From Fimbriimonadaceae bacterium (GTDB taxonomy: Bacteria; Armatimonadota; Fimbriimonadia; Fimbriimonadales; Fimbriimonadaceae), in contig JADLGZ010000169.1 in the NCBI GenBank assembly GCA_020849075.1, positions 1-9,488 of the forward strand: 9,488 nt of DNA, in the 5' to 3' direction. The notes under the pieces are model-generated. The model saw only the letters and a program-made list of their open reading frames with translations. It was not told the DNA's origin and did not search any database. The position numbers and the translations under genes were made by a program. Positions 1-6,588 of this stretch are shown here, piece by piece. Position 1 is the stretch's first letter. Each line of letters starts with the position of its first letter.

Positions 1-1
1 C

Positions 2-664
2 CTCTGCCGTTTCACCACTCTAGACGAACCCGAAATCGCCCGTTCGGGCATCTTTCATGATGGGCGCTTCTACGAAACGGATGGTGAGCGCCCAGTGGGA
101 GTGCATGAGATCAGTAAGATCCTGCTCCTGCCTCCAGTTCAAACCATTGCGTCGTTCCGAGACTTCACGAGTAATCAGGCCTTTACTTATCGAAACAGCG
201 CTGTTTTCGGTGGGGCCCTGTCGGAGCTAGATGCTCCGGCAGGCGAAGTCACGCCCGACATCCGGATTGTCTCGATCCTACGCGACGAGGGGGATCAGAT
301 TGAAGCGGAGGAGGCAGAGGGTTTTATCTTGGGCTACTGCATGTGTATTGGACTTAAGCGTGGCAGCGAAACGGACTTCCCCTTTGCCCTGGGGCCCTTC
401 CTCACGGTTCCAGAAGCCACGCACTCTGAGTTGCTCAATAAGCCCATCACCCTAAATGTCAATGGTGAACTTGCCCTCCAAGCGCCGGCTCAGACCCCCG
501 ATTTCGGCCGCATGATTGAGGCAGCCACGAGAACAAACCGCGCTACCCCTTCTGATCTCATTGCCGCGCCATGCCTTGAGGGCAACCTCCCCAAGCTTAA
601 TCCAGGTGACACCGTCCAAGTAGTCCACGAGGGATTAGGAACGCTAACGGTAAAGATCGTCTAG
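2..664 (+). CDS. Fumarylacetoacetate hydrolase (FAH) family protein, 3' part (5' end outside the window)
   Basis: The frame is open from the first bases of the window, so the visible 220 residues are the C-terminal part of a longer protein. An internal GTG at 95 is not the true start, because homologous-looking sequence (RFTTLDEPEIARSGIFHDG) precedes it. The FAH fold is suggested by a KILLLPPV..I..FRDF segment, a EEAEGFILGY segment where the family has its EEA...GYT helix-strand, GPFLTVPE, a VNGE turn, and the terminal L.PGD.V.V..EGLGTL pattern. Family members hydrolyse or decarboxylate acylpyruvates and related C-C bonds with a metal held by an ExE pair and a later Asp. Here the ExE position reads roughly DIR and the ND.SARD segment reads CIGLKRG, so the usual ligands are not evident. 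It may be a non-catalytic or altered-specificity member. The family call is fairly firm; the substrate is unknown. It ends 37 bp before the SLBB gene and may share its transcript. Confidence 0.7.
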   Translation, partial: LCRFTTLDEPEIARSGIFHDGRFYETDGERPVGVHEISKILLLPPVQTIASFRDFTSNQAFTYRNSAVFGGALSELDAPAGEVTPDIRIVSILRDEGDQIEAEEAEGFILGYCMCIGLKRGSETDFPFALGPFLTVPEATHSELLNKPITLNVNGELALQAPAQTPDFGRMIEAATRTNRATPSDLIAAPCLEGNLPKLNPGDTVQVVHEGLGTLTVKIV

Positions 665-701
665 GTTGGAACCCCGGACGCAACCCCAAACGTCATCACT
701 A

Positions 702-1799
702 ATGATGGCCCTACGATTTTTGCTATGCCTACTAGTGCTTCTCACCGTCAGTTGGGCGGCACCACCGGACAAGGCCATTCGGGCCAATGACAAGGTCAAA
801 GTAGTTTGTGAGGAGGAGCCGGCCCTCAATCGCGACTACATCATCACGAAGGATGGCTACATCCTCATGAGCTTTATCGGCGCGATCAAGGTAGCGGGTG
901 CTACAGAAGCGGAAGCTGCCGATCTGATCGAAGACGAATTGGTGCGCCAACGCATTCTCCGCCGAGCGACAGTCACCGTTACCTTGCTCACCAGCGAGAA
1001 ACTAACCATTCGTTTCAGCGGTGCCGTTCGGAATGCGGGCGAGCTACCGTGGCGCGAGGGTCTTCGGGTTTCTGATATTGTTCAGCAGGCGAAGCCGCAA
1101 GAGACAGCTGACCTCGCGAAGATTCGAATTGAGAGTCGGTTGGGGACCATCTCGTTGGTCAATTACGCAAAGTACGAGCCCGGGAACAACACCTTCAATC
1201 CCCTTCTCAAGCCGGGTGATTTTGTGTTCTTCCCCCTAGTTTCGAACGACACCAAGGCGTTCATTCTCGGAGCCGTCGCGAAGCCAGGGGCGGTGGAGAT
1301 CAAGGACGGAATAACCCTCGCCAAGGCCCTAGAGGCCGCGGGCGGCGTCCTACCCAATGCAAACCCCGACCGCATCCGGCTGACCCGATCGGGGCAGGCC
1401 GAGTCCGTCATTAGCTTGCGCAGTGACTCCAAGATTGTGATCGGGGCGGGAGACCGGGTGGTCGTCGAGGCGGTCGCAAAGGATAAGGTGATCATTGTCA
1501 TGGGTGGCGTCAAGGCCCCCGGTTCGTTTGGCTTCGTAGAAGGAACCACGTTGAGTCGAGCGATTCAGATGGCGGGCGGCCTAGCCGACCGAGTAAAGGC
1601 GGGAAAGGTCACACTCAGCCGCTCCAATGGATCTCGAGTTGATAAACGAACGATTGATCTCAAACGGATTCTTGATGGCTATCAAGGGGATATCACGCTC
1701 CAAGCAGGTGACCGTATTGATGTGCCGCAACCCAAGGGCGCGGGTAACAAGGCCCTTATCCCCCTCGGCATCCTGCTATTCTTCTTGATCGGTGTCTAA
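702..1799 (+). CDS. Polysaccharide export (Wza-like) protein with three SLBB-type repeats
   Basis: Secreted protein of 365 residues, probably part of exopolysaccharide export across the envelope. Residues 1-19 form a signal peptide (Arg5, a Leu-rich core, likely cut after S-W-A19). No lipobox Cys is seen. Residues about 25-98 match the Poly_export N-terminal domain (IRANDKVKVV..., DG.I.MSFIG.I...G.T..EA). Three SLBB-like beta-grasp repeats follow, starting near 103 (FSGAVRNAGELPW), 187 (FILGAVAKPGAVEI) and 264 (IIVMGGVKAPGSFGF). Each is followed by a GD turn (PGDFVFFP, AGDRVVVE, AGDRIDVP). The last 16 residues, ALIPLGILLFFLIGV preceded by Lys350, are a hydrophobic tail. I chose ATG 702 (a second ATG follows at 705) because it puts the signal peptide at the N-terminus; a TTG at 666 in frame would add 12 polar residues. 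No strong Shine-Dalgarno precedes either. The VanX-like gene overlaps its end. Confidence 0.85.
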   Translation: MMALRFLLCLLVLLTVSWAAPPDKAIRANDKVKVVCEEEPALNRDYIITKDGYILMSFIGAIKVAGATEAEAADLIEDELVRQRILRRATVTVTLLTSEKLTIRFSGAVRNAGELPWREGLRVSDIVQQAKPQETADLAKIRIESRLGTISLVNYAKYEPGNNTFNPLLKPGDFVFFPLVSNDTKAFILGAVAKPGAVEIKDGITLAKALEAAGGVLPNANPDRIRLTRSGQAESVISLRSDSKIVIGAGDRVVVEAVAKDKVIIVMGGVKAPGSFGFVEGTTLSRAIQMAGGLADRVKAGKVTLSRSNGSRVDKRTIDLKRILDGYQGDITLQAGDRIDVPQPKGAGNKALIPLGILLFFLIGV

Positions 1800-2532
1800 A
1801 CGGGCGGTCGCGAAGTGGGATAAGAGTCAGGGGCGGCCCGAGCCGGTTCGCCTCCTGAACATGATTCTTGAGGAAGAGAATGGCGAGCCTCTCGTCCCCC
1901 TTGCCCAAGTCTCACCAAGCGTGATGATTTGGCGTTCCCAAGTCATTCCCTACCTAAGAAAACGGGTTGCCGAGATGCTCGAAGAAGCCGCCCAATCGCT
2001 CCCCGATGGATACAAGTTTGGGGTCATTGATGCATGGAGGCCCTTTGCGCGGCAGGTTCGAATCTATGAATGGATGACGCGGTGCGCCTTGGAGGTTTGG
2101 CCCGACCTTCCCTACGCTCAGCTGAAGCGGAAAGTAAACCGTTGGGTCGCCCCGATTGATCAGCCAGCACCGCCGGGCCATTGCACCGGGGCGGCAGTAG
2201 ATGTCTTTCTGATTGGACCGGATGGTGAGCAGGCGGACGTTTGGTCCCCCTTTACGCGATTTACATCAGCGCCTACCTATTCCCTGGGCCTAACCGAGGA
2301 GGCGGCTCACCATCGAAATATGATGGTTCAAGCGATGCTTGGCGTTGGTTTCTCGAACTGCCGGGATGAGTGGTGGCATTACAGCTACGGTGATGCCGGA
2401 TGGGCGGTCCGACTGGGCCACGATTCATGCTTTTACGGAAAGGCTGAATTGGCACCCGATCTCTACGAGACACAGGAGCGAGTTTGGCAAAAGAAGCAAA
2501 AGAGTCGGCCTAATCCATTTTTGGAAGGATAG
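1792..2532 (+). CDS. D-alanyl-D-alanine dipeptidase, VanX/DdpX type (peptidase M15D)
   Basis: Predicted zinc dipeptidase cleaving D-Ala-D-Ala, 246 residues. All family signatures are visible: the DAWRP motif with Arg83 (equivalent of VanX Arg71), the SxHxxGxAxD-like zinc motif as GHCTGAAVDV with His130 and Asp137, and EWWH with catalytic Glu193 and zinc ligand His196. The spacings His-x6-Asp and Glu-x2-His match the family. No signal peptide is seen, so it probably acts in the cytoplasm, as VanX does. The GTG start lies inside the end of the SLBB gene (8-bp overlap) with no clear Shine-Dalgarno, which suggests translational coupling; ATG 1861 is a possible shorter start. No vanH, vanA-type ligase or vanRS genes accompany it here, so cell-wall dipeptide turnover is a better guess than glycopeptide resistance. 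Confidence in the family is high, in the physiological role low. Confidence 0.9.
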   Translation: MSKRAVAKWDKSQGRPEPVRLLNMILEEENGEPLVPLAQVSPSVMIWRSQVIPYLRKRVAEMLEEAAQSLPDGYKFGVIDAWRPFARQVRIYEWMTRCALEVWPDLPYAQLKRKVNRWVAPIDQPAPPGHCTGAAVDVFLIGPDGEQADVWSPFTRFTSAPTYSLGLTEEAAHHRNMMVQAMLGVGFSNCRDEWWHYSYGDAGWAVRLGHDSCFYGKAELAPDLYETQERVWQKKQKSRPNPFLEG

Positions 2533-2546
2533 TCGGCTCCCATCTG

Positions 2547-2574
2547 TTGACCCCGCAAATTCCTCAGATATACT
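2547..2574 (+). promoter_or_regulatory. Sigma70-like promoter for the secreted protein gene, leaderless arrangement
   Basis: TTGACC at 2547-2552 (5 of 6 to TTGACA) and TATACT at 2569-2574 (5 of 6 to TATAAT) are separated by 16 bp. Transcription would begin about 7 bp past the -10 box, at roughly 2581-2582, which is the ATG of the next gene. No Shine-Dalgarno fits between them, so the mRNA is inferred to be leaderless. The site lies in the 49-bp gap after the dipeptidase stop. Confidence 0.72.
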
Positions 2575-2581
2575 TTCGAGC

Positions 2582-3676
2582 ATGCTGACGAGTCTCATGC
2601 TCTCTTCTGCGATGGCGCTCACCACGCCGGCTGCCCAGTCCGATCAAGCGTTCCTCGCTATTCTGGCGGAAACGAAAATGGGCCGCATGGCCGGAATGCC
2701 GGTCATTGACCTTAGCGGCCTTCCTCCAGGGGTCAAGTTGCCGCCCGAGGCCATGGCGATGGCAGGCAAACCAGCCCGAGTGCTCAATATCCGGCTTTGG
2801 TCGCCCAGCATCGCCCCGAAGGACGCTACGGCCTCCGTTGCCCCGCCAGCAGGACTAAAGCAAGGCGCGAAGCTCAATTTGGAGCTTTATCGCCCCGAAC
2901 CGGGGAAGGAGACGGGCCCCCGAGACTTCAACCCGGACAAGGACCCCGAGAAGATGACCATCAAGATCTATTGGGGATCTTCGACGACGGTGCGGGCCGG
3001 TCAACCTAAGGTGATCACTTGGAATGGCTTGACTCCCGAACAACGACAGGCGATGAAGGATCAGGCCAGCGAAGCCCAAGCCGGGAAGAGCTCCTACTTC
3101 TATAAGGAGGGTTGGACGACGGGCTATTGGCCCACCTCGAAGCAGCCCGGAGCGATTGACGATCTTGCCTCGCTCATTGGAAACTATAGCCTCACGACCA
3201 ATTACACGGGCAATGTAAACATTGAAGCACCGAGTAACGTTAACTTCTTGGACCCGATCTCCATCACAGCGCCTGATCTATCGGAAGCCATTAACCTGAA
3301 GGGCGCGATTAGCTTTGCGTGGAAGCAGATTCCGAATGCGTTGGGCCTTCATGCGACCGCATTTGGGATGGAGGGCAAGAACACGATCATCATGTGGTCT
3401 TCCAGCGAGAAGGAAGCCGGCGCCGTAATGGGGAGCAATTGGGGCTTTATGCAAATGGCCGAGGTCCGAGCTAAGGTCGCGGAAACCGTCTTCATGCCAG
3501 GCCCAACGACCAAGGTAGACATCCCGGCGGGCATTTTTGCCAATGTGGACTACGCTATGATGCAAATGAGCGGCTATGGACCCGGGGCGGCCCTTGATAA
3601 GGCCCAGCCCCTGCCGAGGATTCAGACCAAGACCTCATTGCAGGTGATGCTGGGCGGAAAGAAAATGAGGATGTAG
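2582..3676 (+). CDS. Secreted protein of unknown function
   Basis: This 364-residue protein belongs to no family I can name with a function. Residues 1-20 (MLTSLMLSSAMALTTPAAQS) look like a signal peptide, although unusually with no positive charge before the core. Visible features in order: a Met- and Pro-rich segment with VIDLSGLPPGVKLP (41-54); RVLNIRLWSP..APKDATA (66-84); GLKQGAKLNLELYRPEPG (91-108); KIYWGSS...GQP.VI (128-145); an aromatic YFYKEGWTTGYWP stretch (172-184); a repeat-like NYSLTTNYTGNVNIEAP (201-217); then AISFAWKQIPNALGLHATAFG (242-262) and IIMWSSSE (269-276), a Trp/Pro-Ala layout resembling a fibronectin-III-like beta sandwich. From memory, similar uncharacterised secreted proteins with a KIYWG motif and a C-terminal W..VP.A.GY module occur in other phyla; this needs a search. 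ATG 2582 was chosen because the promoter abuts it and the upstream frame overlaps the dipeptidase. Confidence 0.8.
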   Translation: MLTSLMLSSAMALTTPAAQSDQAFLAILAETKMGRMAGMPVIDLSGLPPGVKLPPEAMAMAGKPARVLNIRLWSPSIAPKDATASVAPPAGLKQGAKLNLELYRPEPGKETGPRDFNPDKDPEKMTIKIYWGSSTTVRAGQPKVITWNGLTPEQRQAMKDQASEAQAGKSSYFYKEGWTTGYWPTSKQPGAIDDLASLIGNYSLTTNYTGNVNIEAPSNVNFLDPISITAPDLSEAINLKGAISFAWKQIPNALGLHATAFGMEGKNTIIMWSSSEKEAGAVMGSNWGFMQMAEVRAKVAETVFMPGPTTKVDIPAGIFANVDYAMMQMSGYGPGAALDKAQPLPRIQTKTSLQVMLGGKKMRM

Positions 3677-3687
3677 CCGACCGGCTA
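3674..3687. repeat. Perfect 6-bp inverted repeat spanning two convergent stop codons
   Basis: TAGCCG-AC-CGGCTA runs exactly from the stop codon of the plus-strand secreted protein gene to the stop codon of the minus-strand pntB. A loop of 2 nt is too tight, so about 5 bp could form with a 4-nt loop. No T-tract follows on either strand, so a terminator role is doubtful. Confidence 0.4.
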
Positions 3688-5115
3688 TTCCAAGACGGAT
3701 GCTAGTTTGGCAATGGTGGACTTCGCATTGCCAAACAGCATCAGGCAGTTTGGCCGGAGGAAGAGTTCATTCTCGATCCCGGCAAAGCCGGGGGCCATAC
3801 CACGCTTGCAGACGATGATCGTACGGGCCTTGTCTACATCAAGAATCGGCATGCCGAAGATGGGGCTGGATTTGTCGCTCCGGGCAGCAGGGTTCACAAC
3901 ATCATTGGCCCCAATAACAAGGGCAACATCGGTCTCGGGGAACGCCGCATTGATCTCGTCAAGATCATAGAGTTGCTCGTACGGGACATCCGCCTCGGCA
4001 AGCAGGACGTTCATATGTCCGGGCATGCGGCCCGCCACCGGGTGGACGGCGTACTTGACGTCTACACCTTGTGCTTGGAGTTTGCTGGCGAGTTCTTTGA
4101 CAACGTGCTGAGCTTGGGCGACCGCCATGCCGTAACCGGGAACGATGATCACACTGTTTGCGCTACCGAAAATTATGGCGGCGTCTTCCGGGCTAGTGCT
4201 CCGTACACTTCCCTGCGCCGTACTCGAGGGGCCCAGGGCGGCGGAATTGGAGCCAAACGCGCCAAAGATGACATTGCTGAGGGGGCGATTCATCGCCTTG
4301 CACATGTCCAGAGTCAGGATGAGTCCGCTTGCCCCAACCAACCCTCCACCAATCAGCAGGGCGGTATTTCCGAGGACGAATCCGGCTAGGCCAGCTGCGC
4401 ACCCCGTGAAGGAGTTGAGGAGCGAAATGACGACGGGCATATCGGCCCCGCCAATGGGAAGAACGAGGGTTACGCCGAGCATCAGCGCCAAGGCTAGAAG
4501 CCCGAAGAACGGAGGATCCATCCGACCATTATTGAGGAGGACAAAGATCAACCCAATCGCGCAGAGCAGATAGCCCAGATTGATGAGTTTTTGGCCTGTC
4601 CAGGTGATGGGGCGGCCACTAAGTCGTTCCTGCAGTTTGCCGAAGGCGATCATGCTTCCGGTGAAGCTAATCCCACCAATGAGCAGGCTGAGGACTGTGG
4701 TGGCGAGGCGAATTCCAAGCGGCATCGCCTCGGCCTCGGCATGGGAGAACAGTTTAGGGTACTCGGCAACCGCCACCAGGGCGACAGCTCCGCCGCCTAG
4801 ACCATTGAAGAGGGCGACCATCTGGGGCATCGCCGTCATTTGGACGCGGCGCGCGGACCAAGCACCGGCGACTGTACCAATGACTGTTGCGACAACGAGA
4901 AGGAAAAGATTCGTGTTCTTGAGTTCACCCGCAGAATTGCGCAGGATGGAATGGTCGCCGTCCTTCAGGAAAAGGGTTGCCACGAGGGCGAGTGCCATCC
5001 CTCCCGCGGCAAGCAAATTGCCCTGGCGAGCAGTCTTGGGGCCGTTCATGAGTTTGAGCGCCAACATGAACGTGACTGCCGTAATCAGATAGGCAATGTC
5101 GATCCACTCGCTCAT
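3685..5115 (-). CDS. pntB: NAD(P) transhydrogenase subunit beta
   Basis: Membrane and NADP(H)-binding subunit of the proton-translocating transhydrogenase, which moves hydride from NADH to NADP+ using the proton gradient. It has 476 residues, close to the family norm of about 460-480. Residues 1-275 carry many membrane segments, including the conserved MPQMVALFNGLGGGA (96-110) and IGGADMPVVISLLNSFTG (221-238). The C-terminal dIII domain shows GYGMAVAQAQ (327-336), YAVHPVAGRMPGHMNVLLAEA (355-375), GANDVVNPAA (402-411) and KRGM..GFAGIENELF (437-452); Lys437 and Arg438 are expected to bind the NADP 2'-phosphate. Ser after this KR pair is usual; here it is Gly439. The start ATG overlaps the pntAB stop as ATGA and has AGGAG 6 nt upstream. 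It is the last gene of the operon and converges on the secreted protein gene with an 8-bp gap. Confidence 0.97.
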   Translation of the reverse strand: MSEWIDIAYLITAVTFMLALKLMNGPKTARQGNLLAAGGMALALVATLFLKDGDHSILRNSAGELKNTNLFLLVVATVIGTVAGAWSARRVQMTAMPQMVALFNGLGGGAVALVAVAEYPKLFSHAEAEAMPLGIRLATTVLSLLIGGISFTGSMIAFGKLQERLSGRPITWTGQKLINLGYLLCAIGLIFVLLNNGRMDPPFFGLLALALMLGVTLVLPIGGADMPVVISLLNSFTGCAAGLAGFVLGNTALLIGGGLVGASGLILTLDMCKAMNRPLSNVIFGAFGSNSAALGPSSTAQGSVRSTSPEDAAIIFGSANSVIIVPGYGMAVAQAQHVVKELASKLQAQGVDVKYAVHPVAGRMPGHMNVLLAEADVPYEQLYDLDEINAAFPETDVALVIGANDVVNPAARSDKSSPIFGMPILDVDKARTIIVCKRGMAPGFAGIENELFLRPNCLMLFGNAKSTIAKLASVLE

Positions 5116-5402
5116 TTCTCACTCCTAGGCTTTCGCTTGAACATCTCTAACATGCGGTCGGTGACAACGAATCCGCCGATGACATTGAGGACACCGAATA
5201 GAACGGCGAGAAACCCGATGGTCAACCCGATCGGCTCATCCGCGCGCAGGAGAACGATGACGCCTCCGACAAGAATCACGCCATGAATTGCATTCGTAGC
5301 GGACATCAGTGGGGTGTGGAGGGTCTGCGGAACCTTGGCGATGACCTCAAGGCCGACGAAAACGGCCAGCACGAAGATTGTAATGACGGCGATCAGTGTC
5401 AA
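5112..5402 (-). CDS. pntAB: NAD(P) transhydrogenase subunit alpha part 2 (membrane part)
   Basis: Small 96-residue membrane subunit corresponding to the C-terminal part of E. coli PntA, encoded separately as in Rhodospirillum rubrum. It has an N-terminal membrane helix (about 4-22), the family signature GLEVIAKVPQTLHTPLMSATNAIHG (17-41, key residues KVP, LHTPLMS and TNAIHG), and two further helices (about 40-53 and 57-82), ending in a basic tail (KRKPRSEK). It forms the proton channel with PntB. The TTG start is supported by GGGAGG 6 nt upstream and by the 4-bp TTGA overlap with the pntAA stop. The 3' end overlaps pntB as ATGA, so the three subunits are translationally coupled. Confidence 0.96.
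   Translation of the reverse strand: MTLIAVITIFVLAVFVGLEVIAKVPQTLHTPLMSATNAIHGVILVGGVIVLLRADEPIGLTIGFLAVLFGVLNVIGGFVVTDRMLEMFKRKPRSEK
5122..5126 (-). promoter_or_regulatory. Ribosome binding site of pntB
   Basis: AGGAG on the minus strand, 6 nt before the pntB ATG and inside the end of pntAB. It fixes the pntB start within the overlapping junction. Confidence 0.8.
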
Positions 5403-6529
5403 GGGTGTCCTCCCTGCAGGGCCAGACGGGTCACTTCATGCACAATCTTGCCCCCGTGGGTCACGAGGGTCCCCCTGATGATTTCATCTTCCAAATCTAA
5501 GTTAATGGCTCCTTCTTGCACAATTAGGTTAATGAAACTGACGATATTCTTGCTCAACATTCGACTGGCATCCGCGGCCATACTCGCAAGCAGGTCAGTC
5601 CGTCCAACAATGGTTACGCCATGGCGCGCGGTGGTTTCTCCTGCGACGGTGCATTCGCAGTTACCACCATTTGGTGCGGCTAGGTCCACGATGACCGAAC
5701 CAGGCTTCATGGTCTTGACCATGTCCTCGCTTATCAAAATGGGGGCCCGCTTTCCCGGGATCAGGGCGGTGGTAATGACACCATCTATCTGAGGGAGTCG
5801 GCTGGCAATGAGTTCAAGTTCTCGGGCATGGGTGTCCCCGCTGACTTCTTTGGCATAGCCGCCGGCATCCTCTGCTTCCTCTGTCAATAGGCTGAGGCCA
5901 ATAAACTTCGCGCCTAGGCTCTCGATCTGCTCCTTGACGGCAGGTCGGACATCAAAGGCTTCAACTAGGGCGCCGAGTCGACGGCAGGTCGCGATGGCTT
6001 GCAATCCGGCCACCCCGGCGCCAATGACGAGCACGCGCGCGGGAGCCAGGGTACCGGCGGCCGTCATCAGCATGGGAAAGAATCGGGGCAATTCACTCGC
6101 GCAAAGCAGGGCGGCCTTGTAGCCCGCTATCGTGCTCATTGAACTCAGAACATCCATGACCTGGGCTCGCGATATTCGAGGCATGAGGTCCATGGCAAAG
6201 GCATCCACTTTCTGGGCGGCCAGGGCTTCCGTGATGGGCTGGTTCTGGACCGGAGCAAGGAAGGATACGGTCGTGGTTCCGGGTTTGAGCTGCTTCACCT
6301 CGTCCAGATTCGGCGGTAGCACTTTAAGGATGATGTCGGCGTGCCACGGCGAGGTGGAGATACTCGCCCCGACGGCCTCGTACGCCGCATCGGGAAAGGT
6401 GGATGCTTGCCCCGCCCCGTGTTCCACGATGACCTCTAGGCCCTTGGCGACCAATTCCTTGGCTCCGTCTGGTGATAAGGCGACCCGCCGCTCACCTGCG
6501 TCGCTTTCTTTTGGAATACCAATGACCAT
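5399..6529 (-). CDS. pntAA: NAD(P) transhydrogenase subunit alpha part 1 (soluble NAD(H)-binding domain)
   Basis: Soluble dI domain of proton-translocating transhydrogenase, 376 residues, with the length and motifs of the split-subunit form. Seen in order: GIPKES....ERRVALSP (4-20); the hydride-transfer loop MPRISRAQVMDVLSSMSTIAGYKA (116-139), whose Arg118, Gln123 and Asp126 match the spacing of the RQD loop in R. rubrum dI; the dinucleotide fold VLVIGAGVAGLQAI (166-179) with acidic Glu190/Asp193 after the next strand; TTALIPGKRAP (253-263); and SVIVDLAAPNGGNCE (278-292). It binds NADH and passes hydride to the NADP site on PntB. It is the first gene of the operon. The ATG has no obvious Shine-Dalgarno and there is no clear promoter in the 59 bp upstream. 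Its stop overlaps the TTG start of pntAB. Confidence 0.96.
   Translation of the reverse strand: MVIGIPKESDAGERRVALSPDGAKELVAKGLEVIVEHGAGQASTFPDAAYEAVGASISTSPWHADIILKVLPPNLDEVKQLKPGTTTVSFLAPVQNQPITEALAAQKVDAFAMDLMPRISRAQVMDVLSSMSTIAGYKAALLCASELPRFFPMLMTAAGTLAPARVLVIGAGVAGLQAIATCRRLGALVEAFDVRPAVKEQIESLGAKFIGLSLLTEEAEDAGGYAKEVSGDTHARELELIASRLPQIDGVITTALIPGKRAPILISEDMVKTMKPGSVIVDLAAPNGGNCECTVAGETTARHGVTIVGRTDLLASMAADASRMLSKNIVSFINLIVQEGAINLDLEDEIIRGTLVTHGGKIVHEVTRLALQGGHP
5409..5414 (-). promoter_or_regulatory. Ribosome binding site deciding the TTG start of pntAB
   Basis: GGGAGG on the minus strand lies 6 nt before the TTG at 5402-5400, within the last codons of pntAA. It supports TTG as the genuine pntAB start; a 10-bp palindrome CCCTGCAGGG (5412-5421) overlaps it. 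Confidence 0.8.
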
Positions 6530-6588
6530 AGAGACACCATTTGGGACGGCGAGGAAGGGCCCGTTGCATCCACAATCAAGAGTAATCC
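6530..6588. other. Divergent intergenic region between pntAA and the M16 peptidase gene
   Basis: These 59 bp must hold the 5' signals for two opposite units, the pnt operon and the peptidase-kinase pair, unless promoters lie within coding sequence. I see no convincing -35/-10 pair on either strand. Before the peptidase ATG there is only a weak AAGAG. A GGGCCC palindrome lies in the middle (6558-6563). The short leaders suggest weak or non-canonical signals. Confidence 0.5.

Noticed and set aside
29..48. 6-bp inverted repeat CCCGAA/TTCGGG
   Set aside because: It is short, lies inside the coding sequence with an 8-nt loop, and is expected by chance at this base composition.
95..97. GTG as start of the FAH protein
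   Set aside because: The frame is open to the window edge and the upstream residues look like genuine FAH family sequence, so the gene starts outside the window.
666..701. TTG start for the SLBB protein, one base after the FAH stop
   Set aside because: It adds 12 polar residues before a normal signal peptide and has no clear Shine-Dalgarno. It is possible, but ATG 702 or 705 is simpler.
1163..1549. 128-residue minus-strand open frame inside the SLBB gene
   Set aside because: It is fully antisense to a well-supported gene, and its translation looks like mirrored codon bias.
1792..2532. Part of a glycopeptide resistance cluster
   Set aside because: Only the dipeptidase is present; no D-lactate dehydrogenase, D-Ala-D-Lac ligase or two-component pair lies beside it, and the downstream gene has an independent promoter.
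2339..2581. In-frame extension of the secreted protein upstream of 2582
   Set aside because: It lies mostly inside the dipeptidase gene in another frame, would place the signal peptide internally, and the promoter sits within it. The first usable start past the promoter is ATG 2582.
3973..4573. Long plus-strand open frames opposite pntB
   Set aside because: They are antisense to a highly conserved gene, with low-complexity, Arg/Pro/Ala-rich translations and no recognisable motifs.
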